From: Larix sibirica
Taxonomy: Eukaryota > Streptophyta > Pinopsida > Pinales > Pinaceae
NCBI GenBank assembly: GCA_004151065.3
Contig: NWUY0300003600.1
Span: 1 to 20,506, forward strand
Direction: 5' to 3'
DNA: 20,506 nt
Shown: one piece after another, positions 1 to 8,837 of the stretch
Numbering within the stretch: the stretch's first letter is position 1
Layout of the letters: every line of letters begins with the position of its first letter
Position numbers and translations under genes: made by a program
The notes under the pieces: model-generated
What the model was told of the DNA's origin: nothing
What the model saw: only the letters and a program-made list of their open reading frames with translations
The model's database searches: none

Positions 1-155
1 CCTCAATCCCATCCAGAGCCAACTTCGATTGCCTATCTGCCAGCACATTATGCTCTCTATAGATATGTTCAAGAGTGTAAGAGCAAAATGATCCGAGTAC
101 ATCTTTAATCCTTCTGCACCAACCTACTAATTCCAGCAAAATGATCCGTGGATTA
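1..155 (-). pseudogene. RNase H-like domain fragment (plant retroelement type), truncated by window edge
   Basis: Read on the minus strand from about 155 down to the window edge, one frame stays open for about 50 codons. It includes a block reading HIYREHNVLADRQSKLALDG. The H-I-Y-R-E-x-N-x-x-A-D pattern is the C-terminal part of the plant type-1 RNase H fold (RVT_3-like). This fold is found at the end of many plant LINE polymerases and in related host proteins. The aspartate of the LAD motif corresponds to a metal-binding active-site residue. Preceding residues (a VGWCRRIKDVLGSF-like stretch) fit the helix before it. A stop lies just upstream and the domain continues out of the window, so neither the full length nor the parent element can be judged. 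A LINE remnant is the most likely source; a host RNase H-like gene is the alternative. Confidence 0.6.
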
Positions 156-996
156 TCCTATTTTTATCATGCCTTTATGCGCATATTATATGTCACATAT
201 ATTAAAAAAAAAGGTATTACCTACAATTTCAATTTATACTCTTTTGTGTATCGTGCACCCATCTCCTCAAGCCAAGCCTCAAAGCTCCAAGTCCAATGGT
301 CAAGCAAGTCACAAGTGAGCTGATTTAATAAAAAATTATTTGCTAAAGCAAGCCCTCACAATAACCATTGGGGTGACTTTTACTAGATTACTCAATGATT
401 TAACCATTTTTTAGTGATTTCATATTTCTTATATAACCCACAACTCTCTATTATATATGTCTCTCTCCCTTGTTTATTTTAAATCATTGGTTGATCCTCT
501 ATATTGTTAATTTTCGATAACATAATAATCCTTTTTCTTTGAAATGGTATGGACCTCCTTTTCGAGTTTTAAGGATACTAATTTAATGTTGTGATGGGAT
601 CACTATGTACAATTTCATAGCTCTACAGTGCATGTTTTTCACCAAAAGTCAAAGTATATTCTCTACATTGACGTTAAGATATAGAATAAGATAATATGGT
701 GTTATATATTTTAGAGGAGGGATATATATATGGAGATATCACAACTACACACTTACCAATTAACAAGGAATCATTAAGCCTCAAAGTCAAAATGATATCA
801 TCTCACTAGATGCATCTTACCAACTTCATCATTGCCACCATTAGATCATCAGTGTTAATTATTTGGAAATTACAAAGAAATATATTTCCCTTGAAGAAAG
901 TAGGCTTAAGATAAAACTCATCATGGGACGATGCTAACCTTATCCTACAAGTTGAATGAAGGATCCAATGCTACTACAACAATTGCTTCACAATCT
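156..996. other. AT-rich stretch, no recognised feature
   Basis: The stretch is AT-rich with short A and T runs and scattered TATATA tracts, for example near 723-732. Only very short reading frames occur and none resembles a known protein. It may hold the decayed downstream part of the copia element at 1053-2110, but I could not align any integrase or reverse transcriptase motif in any minus-strand frame. Confidence 0.5.
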
Positions 997-1030
997 ATAC
1001 ATTAAGGAAGAGAATACATTAAGGAAGAGA
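997..1030. repeat. Perfect 17-bp tandem duplication
   Basis: The unit ATACATTAAGGAAGAGA occurs twice back to back (997-1013 and 1014-1030) with no mismatch. It sits just past the last recognisable copia codon on the minus strand. It looks like a recent local slippage event in non-functional DNA. Confidence 0.9.
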
Positions 1031-1052
1031 GCCTTTAACCTTGCATTTTGAT

Positions 1053-2110
1053 CTACACATTTCCTTTTCCAACAATTTTATTTTCTTCCTCACCACCCAA
1101 AATCATGGAATCTAATCCTATCTTATCTACCTTAAAATCAAGACACCAATTCTTTTTTTTATTGAAATGATGAGAAGCATTGGAACCAATATACCAATCA
1201 GTCTTGTTTTCATGGGCTGCCTTATTCCTAGCCATAATGACATAATATCCATCTTCTTCATTATGTTCATCCACAATGGCCTACTTCTTGTCAGTTTGAC
1301 TAGTACCTAATTTGTGTTTTTCATCCCGAATTTTCTTTTGACAAAATTTACATTTATGGCCAAGCTTGCCACAATAAAATCATTTTAAAATCTTTCCAAT
1401 TTTTGGATTACCTGAATCATTTTCCTTGTCGCTTTCCTTTTTCCCACTCATAGTCTTACTACCCTTGCATTTTCCTTTAAAATTCGTTGCTAAGGCTACC
1501 TATGAAGTATCATGACCATTGTTATTCCAATTGTTTCTTCCACCTATATTTCTGCAAAAGATTATTGCTAAGTTTCCCAAATGTTAGCTTATCATTTGAA
1601 GTGATATTCAATGTCTCAAAAAAAATTCAAAGGAGGGTAAACTATTCAAGGTTACCATAACAAAAGCTTCCCTTCCATCTTCCTATCAATAGCCTTTAGT
1701 TAATCCCTAATATCTTTAATTTGTAATAAATGATCTAAAAGAGAATAATGTTATTCCATCTTAATTGAAAACAAAATATTCTTCAAGAAAAGGCTCTACC
1801 TTTATAAGAGGTCTCATGAAAATTTCGAATAGTCTGTCGAATGGTAAATGCATTGTCCTCATTCTAAACTATTGGAAGATCTCATATGTGATAGAGAGAT
1901 TGATGAACATGAAAATATCTCTATTCTTATCATTGTATTTTTCTTAGGCATCTTTTTCAATTTCACTCAAGACTTCCTTTCTAGAAATCAACTTGTCCAA
2001 ACACCTATACTAAAAAATAGCAAACATTCATTGTTTCTGTGTTTTGAAATTTTGACCTAGTTTACTCCCTTCAAGCATAATATTGGAAAAAGTATCTTTG
2101 ATGTTAAACC
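1053..2110 (-). pseudogene. Ty1/copia gag, CCHC zinc knuckle and protease remnant
   Basis: Reading minus from about 2110, a gag N-terminal segment (FSNIMLEGS) leads into SEIEKDA-x-EKYNDKNRDIF. Then, across several frameshifts and stops, come LLDHLLQIKDIRD and ETLNITSNDKLTFGKLSN, typical of plant copia gag (Retrotran_gag_2/UBN2). One frame then runs from about 1500 to 1053. It carries a zinc knuckle at 1341-1382, whose first cysteine position is a TGA stop, followed by FYCGKLGHK. Next is a copia-type protease motif, WYIGSNASHH, where W-Y-I-D-S-G-A-S-x-H is expected. The catalytic Asp is Gly (codon 1185-1187) and the following Gly is Asn. The reading ends near a GKGNV block. Integrase and reverse transcriptase were not found downstream, and no LTR or primer site was found upstream. 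This is a dead 5' fragment of a copia element. Confidence 0.85.
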
Positions 2111-2665
2111 ACCAATACAAATAATCAATAAATATTTCACATATGAACTAAATTGCAGAAAAATCCATATAACAAATATGTATATCTATCATAAATATGT
2201 ATGACAACTTTTAGAAATTAATATAAGGATTTGAAATTCTAATGGTGATATTTTCAAGCAAAAATATTCACAGTTTATAATATATGATTGTCAAAAAAAT
2301 AAAACCTATGGATTTTTAAAATGTAGGGTGGATTATTGTTGTCAAAAAACATATGGCAGATCAATTCATACAGTGGCACCTTTAAAAATCATACAGTGAT
2401 GGTGGTGGCCCTTTGAAAATTGTAAGACGTCTTTAAAAAAATTGTACGGTGGGTTAGATAGAAATTCATATAAGCGGTTGTATAAATTTTGTATGGAGAC
2501 CAACCAAATCATATTTACTGAAATTCAATTTTGTTCGGGCACTTCTTCAAATAAATTCAAATTCGTACAACCCACTTCAAGTTATTACAGACCAATTCAT
2601 AATTTGTACACCCCTTAACACACATGTGGCTCTTAAAAAAATGTACAACTTATGCAATTTATAAG
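2111..2665. repeat. AT-rich flank with degenerate short repeats (TGTACGG / CATACAGTG motif)
   Basis: There is no coding sequence here. Between about 2361 and 2455 a 20-30 bp unit recurs four times in degenerate form. Each unit is an A-rich run followed by TCATACAGTG or TTGTACGGTG, then a short G-rich or pyrimidine tail ending in CTTT. Looser GTAC-containing copies continue to about 2650 (near 2567, 2607 and 2641). It is probably an old, diverged simple tandem array. It ends directly at the target-site duplication of the LTR element at 2671. Confidence 0.4.
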
Positions 2666-2670
2666 CTCCT
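2666..2670. repeat. Target-site duplication, left copy (CTCCT)
   Basis: CTCCT lies immediately before the TG of the left LTR. The same five bases follow the CA end of the right LTR at 7958-7962. A 5-bp duplication is the usual footprint of LTR retrotransposon integrase. Confidence 0.88.
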
Positions 2671-3092
2671 TGTCATGCTCCTAGGTTAGAAGAACCTTGG
2701 GGTTCCCTTGTGACCACTTAGGATCCCCATCGGTTGGTGGCGTGATAGAATATAGATGCGAGTGTTGGGCGCATTACCCTGTCGGCAAGACCCTTGTTCG
2801 GTTGGGGGTGGCATGAGCACGATTAGGTGCGCACCTTAATTGGCATTGGAAAGATGTGTCCAAGCCCATGAGCACACCAAACATGAGTAGGTTGAGCAAA
2901 TCAGGCAAGAATCCCTTCACATCAAATCAGTTAGAGCCACCTTGGGTTGGAATCCTATGATGGGAGGACGCAACCATGTCAACTTGAGGCGTAGGAGTAT
3001 GGGCGCTTGACTTTGAAGCCCAAGTGATGGGGTGTGAATCCCACACTTACACATACTTTGAAAAGAAGCAAGTTAGTTGACCTTTGGGAGGA

Positions 3093-3127
3093 GGTGTGAC
3101 CCAAGAGTCGTGACCCTTGGTCACACC
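3093..3127. repeat. Conserved LTR inverted repeat (left copy)
   Basis: GGTGTGACC at 3093-3101 pairs with GGTCACACC at 3119-3127. In the right LTR the equivalent arms are longer and perfect (11 bp, 7082-7092 with 7106-7116). It lies 20-30 bp upstream of the TATA-like box. That position suggests a protein-binding or structural element of the LTR promoter, but this is inference. Confidence 0.7.
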
Positions 3128-3147
3128 CCTTTGCACACTTGGTCACA

Positions 3148-3155
3148 TATATATT
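3148..3155 (+). promoter_or_regulatory. TATA-like box in left LTR
   Basis: TATATATT lies in a locally GC-richer LTR and is kept unchanged in the right LTR at 7137-7144 despite many surrounding differences. It is a plausible TATA element for the element's transcript. The transcription start is not visible from sequence alone. Confidence 0.45.
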
Positions 3156-3969
3156 GGAGGAGCATTGGAGCTCAAAGGAATCAAGCAACCAACACACAAG
3201 CTCACATGGCTTTGGAGGTGCACACTTCCTCCATGAGGTGGAGTACTCAAGGGATGCGCACTTAGGAGCGTGTTCTAGCCTTAGAAGAATAATGTGCACT
3301 TATCCGAGAGGCACACTTGCCGAGAGGAAAATGTTGAACTAGGAGGAGACTTCGTCGAGAAGTCTGGTGCGACAGGTGGACTAGGACTAGTCAGGAAGAA
3401 CGTGAGAGTTGTGTGTAGGTAGACATTGCTTGGGCAGAGGCTGTGGTGCACTTCACTCTCTAGGGTGTGGTTTTCCAATAGAGTTGGGCACAAGAAGTTT
3501 GGAAAGGTTTCAGTGGAGCGCTCCTAGCCGGAGAGACTTGGAATGGGTGTTGCACTGAGGTAGACATGTGGATGCGATGGAGTTCGTTCTATATATTTTT
3601 TTGGATTGTAACTTGAGCTGCTATCGTTGAGGGCATGCTCTTGGATAGTTTCATGGCTGTGGCATCATTTGCATGTTGTGACCAAGTCCTATTGTACTAT
3701 ATGATTATTTGGATGCACCCTATTAAGGTGTCGTCGGTATACTAGTGTTCTTCTTTGTTGTTTCCATCTTGTTTACTTGCATGTGCTCCTGGGGTTAACT
3801 TGGATATAGTAAAACTAAGAAATGTGTAACTATAAGTCAAGAGGTGTAGTCTGGTAGGATTCTACTAAGCTGAACTCATCCTTAGGTGAGAAGTATCAGT
3901 AGTGTAGCACGGTAGGGAGATAAGCAGGAACTCCTCGTTTCTGGCTAGACTCTCTAGACCCGTGACAGG

Positions 3970-3981
3970 TGGTATTAGATC
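3970..3981 (+). other. Primer-binding site, initiator tRNA-Met type
   Basis: TGGTATTAGATC starts two bases after the left LTR. The common plant primer site complementary to the 3' end of initiator tRNA-Met is TGGTATCAGAGC, so 10 of 12 bases match. It primes minus-strand DNA synthesis and fixes the element's orientation as plus. Confidence 0.82.
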
Positions 3982-6630
3982 TGATTGGAAGTGCTCTTCA
4001 CCACAAACCAATGAGAGGGGAAGTGGGGTGCACCAGCAAATGCAGCAGGTAGTTTGATGGTTCACTCGCAACTTGGTAGGACTAGGTGAACCGACGACAG
4101 AGACTTGGGAAGACTGCCGACAGAAGCATCAGCATCACATCAGATAAAGCATCAGAAGAACAACGCACTTGGTTGAAGTGTGCCTAGGACGTAGCAGAGT
4201 TGCGGAGTAGACTGACGGGAGAAGTTGCGGTAGCACGACAAGTGAAGTCGAAGGTAGATTTTCAGGAGTAGCATAGGTAGCGCACTTTGGAAAGAAGTGC
4301 AACCAGCACACAGTGGAGGTGTGCCAGAAGCGTAGTAGAACCGGTCCACCGGGAGCATGCCAGCACGGGCTTGGGCAGGCTCGGTGCCATGGTTGAATAG
4401 GGACATTGTTACAGTGCACTAGTTGAGAAAAAAATGGACACACTCTTTGTAAGATTCTAGATCACAAACAGGCTTTCGAATCGGCAGACTTGGGCGCTTC
4501 TTATAATAGACTTGCGAAGTGCACCGGAGAGTCAAACAGTGCCATGACTTGGTGCGGAAGGCAGCGAAGTTGATCTTCCTTACTTAGTGAAGTCAAGACG
4601 TGAAGCGATTTCGAGAGGCACATGGGAAGTGCCCAGGACATAGCTAGAGGTGTGCCAGGAACACTGCACACTTTGGAAAAAGTACACTTGGGACATAGTG
4701 TGCCAAAGACCTAGTGAAACTGACATGGAAGGCGTCGTTAGAGAAGACTCTTGGGGCTACCCAAGGGGTCGCTTGGAGAATCAGTGACTTCAGGAGAGAT
4801 ACATCGTTGCAGCTAGATCCAATTGTGGAAGGCACTGGGGCAGAGTCACTACAATCCAAGATGAAGGTCATAGTCATGGGACAAGCACAAGGATAAGAGT
4901 GCCCACACCATGCGATGTAGCCAGAGTAGGAGAGTAGGATAGCATGTGGACTAGACCTTGGGCTCAAGAACAACCACCCTACCAAGTGAATATTTAGGTG
5001 TTACAAATATAAAATCTTGGAAGAGATGTGAAAGACGCAACACAGACTTGGAAAGGTTCATGAAGGAACATCACTTGCGATGATTAGTCTTGTGGTAGGC
5101 CCGGGTGGAGACATTATGGTATTTGATGGAGGTGGCCTTAGCTGCTGCTTGTCGTACGATTGTAATTGTTGAAAGCCAAGGTTGGCCCACTACCTAGGAG
5201 TATGCGGTGGAGCCTTAGGTGTTAGTAAAGGTTCCCAATACAATGGATGTGTTGAGTCACATGTGGTGGCTTAGCATGCTTATGGAAGATGTGTGACCCT
5301 CTCCTTGGGAAAAACAACGGTATTAGTTCCAAAGTAGAGAAAACTTGTTGGGGTGTAGCAGGGTGGTTCGTTTACTGGTGACATGATGAAAGGCAGTAGA
5401 GATATAACTATGAAGAAGGGTGCGCCACACCATGGAATGTCAGACTGGAAAGAACCAGTTTACATGTGGAGCCCATCTAGGTGTATGGGAACTTAGAGTG
5501 TGGGGGAATGGGTCAACTTGGGAGATGCTCACTTACCTTTGATGTGAGACTTAGGTTGTGGTTGATACTTCATTTGGATGATTGACAGCATTTACTGATT
5601 TGTTGCGGATGTAGCCGAGTAGTGGTGCAGATCACATGTCTTGTGAAAGACATGTGAGTCTTGGCTTGCTCATCATGCTAAGAAAACTTTGGTTGGGTTA
5701 TTGAGGGAAGCAAATATGAATTCTAGACTACTACTTCTCTATGTTGAGGCTAGTGGAGGAGATTGGTTGCAATGATGGATTAATGGTTGAAGGAAGGGAA
5801 GGACTCCTTACCATTGAGGATAGTAGGATTATTATGTTGGAGGCAGAGATTGCGAAGATAGGTAGTAGGGCTGCACACCAACATGTGATCCACTTTACTA
5901 GTTAAGAAGGAACTCAAACCAACTAGAGTCTTAGATTTGTTGCAGTAGTGTGGTGGAGGAGTAAGACACGGAACTTTACATAGGTTGCGTGCACTTCTAG
6001 TGCGCGAAGCTTGGCAGTTTGGGAGTGACATATTGCCAACCTTGAAGACTTGAGAATCAAGTCGAGGAGAATCAATGGATGTTGAAGGTGATGCCAATCC
6101 CTTGTGATATTTTTAAGGCAATAAAGTATGCCTTACCTTCTTGACCAAGAGGACATGAGCGAACAGATGGAAAATATGAAGGGAATATGATCGGTTTCAT
6201 GAGGTGGCAAGAAGATCAAGTACTGGAGAAGAAGTAAGTATGGGAGTCAAGACACTTGGACATATGAGCCAAGTACAGAGTATTTGTACATCAGACGGAT
6301 TTGAGGTGAAGGTGATTACCTTTCCTTTGTTCGGCAGAGTTCCACGCGATAACCGAAGTGCGAAAGGAAGTGGCTATTTTGGACATGGCAAAGTGCATTC
6401 TCATGAGCTTAAACGTGACAGTTGGATTAGCCACCCAATCAATTTGAGGCATGAAATATGTTAATGTACCAAGGCATGACAGAATGAGTCAACGGTATCG
6501 ATGCAACAATAGGTTGGATGGGTGCAATGGTTAAATAAATTTGCAGACTTCTTTGGAAGACTCAGTTGCGGCATCAGTAATAGTGGTAGAGTGCTTCAGG
6601 CATAGTTGAGTGTTCTTGGAGACGTTGTCA
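3982..6630 (+). other. Non-coding interior of the LARD-like element
   Basis: About 2.65 kb lies between the primer site and the polypurine tract. Every frame is broken by stops and the longest open stretches are about 86-113 codons. None shows zinc-knuckle, protease, reverse transcriptase, RNase H, integrase or chromodomain motifs. The plus strand is conspicuously G-rich relative to C, and AGG, GTGG and GAAG words are frequent. The first 750 bp contain a recurring hairpin-plus-tail motif. A structured genomic RNA packaged by proteins of a relative would fit; that is inference. Confidence 0.7.
4165..4683 (+). repeat. Recurring short hairpins in the element interior
   Basis: Three related inverted repeats occur. 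They are CACTT-GGTTG-AAGTG (4166-4180), GCACTT-TGGAAAG-AAGTGC (4282-4300) and ACTTT-GGAA-AAAGT (4670-4683). The second and third share most of their bases, including CACTTTGGAAA. Nearby recur forms of AAGTGTGCCTAGGACGTAGC: near 4176-4195, near 4318 as a shorter GTGTGCCAGAAGCGTAG, and near 4627. They look like diverged copies of one unit of unknown role. Confidence 0.5.
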
Positions 6631-6659
6631 AGGAAAAAAATAGATGGAGTGGATGAGAA
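6631..6659 (+). other. Polypurine tract before the right LTR
   Basis: AGGAAAAAAA (6631-6640), then GATGGAG and GGATGAGAA, run up to the right LTR start at 6660. The last nine bases are all purine. It would prime plus-strand synthesis. Interrupting pyrimidines suggest some decay. Confidence 0.6.
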
Positions 6660-7081
6660 CGTCATGCTCTTGGGTTAAAATAAACTTGGGGTTCCCTCGT
6701 GGCCACTTAGGAGGCCCATCGGTTGGTGGCATGACCAGAGATGGATGCGAGTGTTCTCCAACATTACCCATCGATAGAACCCTTGTTCGGTTGGATACGA
6801 CATGAGCATGGTTAGGTGGTAAAATTGCTTGGCATTGGAAATATGTGGTCATTCCCATGAGCACACCTACCACAATTTGGTTGATCGGATAGGGCAAGAA
6901 TCCCTTCACATCATATTTGTTGGAGTCACCTCGAATTGGAAGCTCGTGTCAGGAGGACGTCACCATGTCGGCTTGAGGCATAGGAGTATGGGCGCTTGAC
7001 TTGGAAGCCCAAGTTATGGGGTGTGAATCCCACGCTTACACATACTTGGAAAAAAAGCAAGTCAACTCACCTTTGGGAGGA

Positions 7082-7116
7082 GGTGTGACCAAAGAGTCGC
7101 AACCCTTGGTCACACC
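7082..7116. repeat. Conserved LTR inverted repeat (right copy)
   Basis: GGTGTGACCAA (7082-7092) and TTGGTCACACC (7106-7116) form a perfect 11-bp inverted repeat with a 13-base spacer. The left LTR keeps 9 bp of each arm. Confidence 0.75.
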
Positions 7117-7136
7117 CCTTAGCACACTTGGTCGCA

Positions 7137-7144
7137 TATATATT
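7137..7144 (+). promoter_or_regulatory. TATA-like box in right LTR
   Basis: TATATATT is identical to the box at 3148-3155 in the left LTR and sits at the same distance downstream of the inverted repeat. Confidence 0.4.
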
Positions 7145-7957
7145 GGAGCAGCATTGGAGCTCAAATGCATAAAGCAACCAACACACAAGCTCACATGGCT
7201 TAGGAGGTGTGCACTTCCTCCATGAGGAAGAGTACTCAAGGGAGGTGCACTTAGGAGGGTGTTCTAGCCTTAGAAGAAGAAGGAGCACTTATCCGGGAGA
7301 CACACTTACCAGGAGGAAAACATTGGGCTGCGAGGAGGCTCCATCAGGAAGTTTGGTGAGACGGGCACACTAGGGATAGGCAAGAAGAAAATAAGAGTTG
7401 TGGGTAGGAAAATATGTACTTGGGTAGAGGTTGTGCTCTGCTTCACTCTCTAGAGCACATTTTTCCAAGAGAGTTGGGCACGGAAAGTTTGGAAAGGTTG
7501 CGGTGGAGTGCTCCTAGCCAAAGAGACTTTACATGAGTGTTGCGTTGAGGCAAACCTGTGGATGCGACAAAGTTCAGTCTAGATACTGTTTTGGATTGTA
7601 ACTTGAGTTGCTTCTATTGAGGGCATGCTATTGGAGAGTTGTCAGGATATGGAATCCTCTGCATGGTGTAACCAAGTCTCATTGTACTATATGGTTATTT
7701 CGGCACACCCCATTGAGGTGTCATCGGCATACTAGTGTTCTTCTTTGTTGTTGCCATTTTATTTACTTGCATGTGGTCATGGGGTTAACTCAGATACAGT
7801 AAAACTAAGAAATGCATAAGTATAAGTCAAGAGGAATAGTCTGCCAGGATTCTACTAAGATGACCTCGTCCTTAGGTGAGAAGTCTGGGCAGTGCCGCAT
7901 GGTAGGGAGGAGAGCGGGAACCCCAAGTTCTTGGGTGGACACTCTAGACCCGTGACA

Positions 7958-7962
7958 CTCCT
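7958..7962. repeat. Target-site duplication, right copy (CTCCT)
   Basis: These five bases directly follow the right LTR and match 2666-2670 exactly. Confidence 0.88.
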
Positions 7963-8775
7963 TCTCTTCTCTTTCAATTTTAATGCAGTACCTTGTACCA
8001 TCATTAGACAGGCCAATTCCCAAGGCCTTCACTTGAATTTAGCCTAGATTTCTTCACAACTAAGCTCTCATACTATATCAAATAAATAAACTAGAAGAAG
8101 AGAGATAAATAATTGTACACATTAGGAGAGAGAACCATCAAAATGTTTAATTCAGTTAGAATTAATATATCTTCTTAGATTTATACAAGTGAAGAAAGGA
8201 AGAGGTTATATAATGTCTTCCCCGTCAACTCATTTATTAACTTAAAGTACACTTTAATGTACTTTTATTTATTTAAATATAAACTCCTATTTACTAAGAA
8301 TGACCAATCATACGAACTACATTAACGAAAACAACTAGTCTTCAAATGAGGAACAAGTCTAAGATAATTAAGCATTATGAACAATACAAGCATGTTCTTC
8401 ACCAACTCAATTACACAAGACTGCTTGTTTATTATCTTAATGAAATTTTTTATAAATGTCATCAATAGTATGTAGGATCCAATACCTTATACCTTTGTCT
8501 TTTGGAACAACTTTTGTTTTTTTATAGACCTATTTTCAGGAAACATCATGTAAAAAGAAGAGAAAACAATTTATGTTTGTAGGATAAAATCATTTTTGGA
8601 TCTTTTGACTAAGAGACATCATGCTCGGAACATGATAGTCTATATAATATATAATTTAGCATGTGTAGGACTCTTTATATCAACATTTGAAAAGAGGGTG
8701 CATTCATTTCGCGCATCTTTAAATGCCTTGAGCATTTGCTAAATGTATATTTTCTATCATCTAGAAAGAAAATAG

Positions 8776-8777
<2 letters not shown>
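7963..8777. other. AT-rich sequence, no recognised gene
   Basis: This continues the locus interrupted by the LTR element, so 2665 and 7963 were once nearly adjacent. The minus strand from about 8040 to 7958 reads open for some 25 codons (ALGIGLSNDGTRYCIKIE). It resembles no family I know and is too short to call. The rest is AT-rich with no feature seen. Confidence 0.45.
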
Positions 8778-8824
<47 letters not shown>

Positions 8825-8837
8825 ATATATATATATA
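8778..8837. repeat. Compound microsatellite (TC)n-(TA)n
   Basis: An uninterrupted TC dinucleotide run of 43 bases (8778-8820) is followed by one G and eight TA units (8822-8837). The perfection of both runs suggests it is unstable and possibly polymorphic. Confidence 0.97.

Larger units (their letters stand above)
2671..3967 (+). repeat. Left LTR (5') of the LARD-like element
   Basis: The LTR is 1297 bp. It starts TGTCATGCTC and ends in CCGTGACA, matching the right LTR over its length with scattered substitutions and small indels. It contains a TATATATT box and an inverted repeat that are both conserved in the other LTR. Antisense reading frames of up to about 100 codons are present, but they resemble no known protein. 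They appear in both LTRs only because the LTRs are copies of each other. Confidence 0.92.
2671..7957 (+). mobile_element. LTR retrotransposon without coding capacity (LARD-like, non-autonomous)
   Basis: Two long direct repeats (2671-3967 and 6660-7957) are about 85-90% identical by eye. They flank a 2.7-kb interior and are bounded by a perfect 5-bp target duplication CTCCT. The left LTR begins TG and ends CA. A primer-binding site similar to the 3' end of initiator tRNA-Met starts two bases inside the left LTR, and a purine-rich tract precedes the right LTR. This is the full cis-acting set for reverse transcription. The interior has stops in every frame and no gag, protease, polymerase or integrase motif on either strand. 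LARDs (large retrotransposon derivatives) are LTR elements with non-coding interiors that use proteins supplied by relatives; that class fits best. The many LTR differences point to an old insertion. The alternative is an autonomous element decayed beyond recognition. Confidence 0.9.
6660..7957 (+). repeat. Right LTR (3') of the LARD-like element
   Basis: This is a 1298-bp copy of the left LTR ending in the same CCGTGACA. Its first base is C where the left copy has T (CGTCATGCTC against TGTCATGCTC), so the terminal TG is mutated. It is followed directly by the CTCCT target duplication. Confidence 0.92.

Noticed and set aside
2979-3299. Antisense open frame in the left LTR with a similar frame in the right LTR (7067-7288), suggesting a conserved protein
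   Set aside because: The two are similar only because the LTRs are copies of the same sequence. There is no domain, no shared length, and they lie antisense to the element.
4135-4443. Cys/Pro-rich minus frames in the LARD-like interior
   Set aside because: The Cys/Pro richness is the shadow of the G-rich plus strand and no zinc-finger spacing is present.
6204-6464. 86-codon plus frame inside the LARD-like interior
   Set aside because: It has no recognisable motif, is surrounded by stops, and its length is within chance for a G-rich stretch.
7805-8032. 75-codon minus frame across the right LTR end
   Set aside because: It spans the insertion junction, so it cannot be an ancestral gene; half is LTR sequence. 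The ~25 codons outside are too short to identify.
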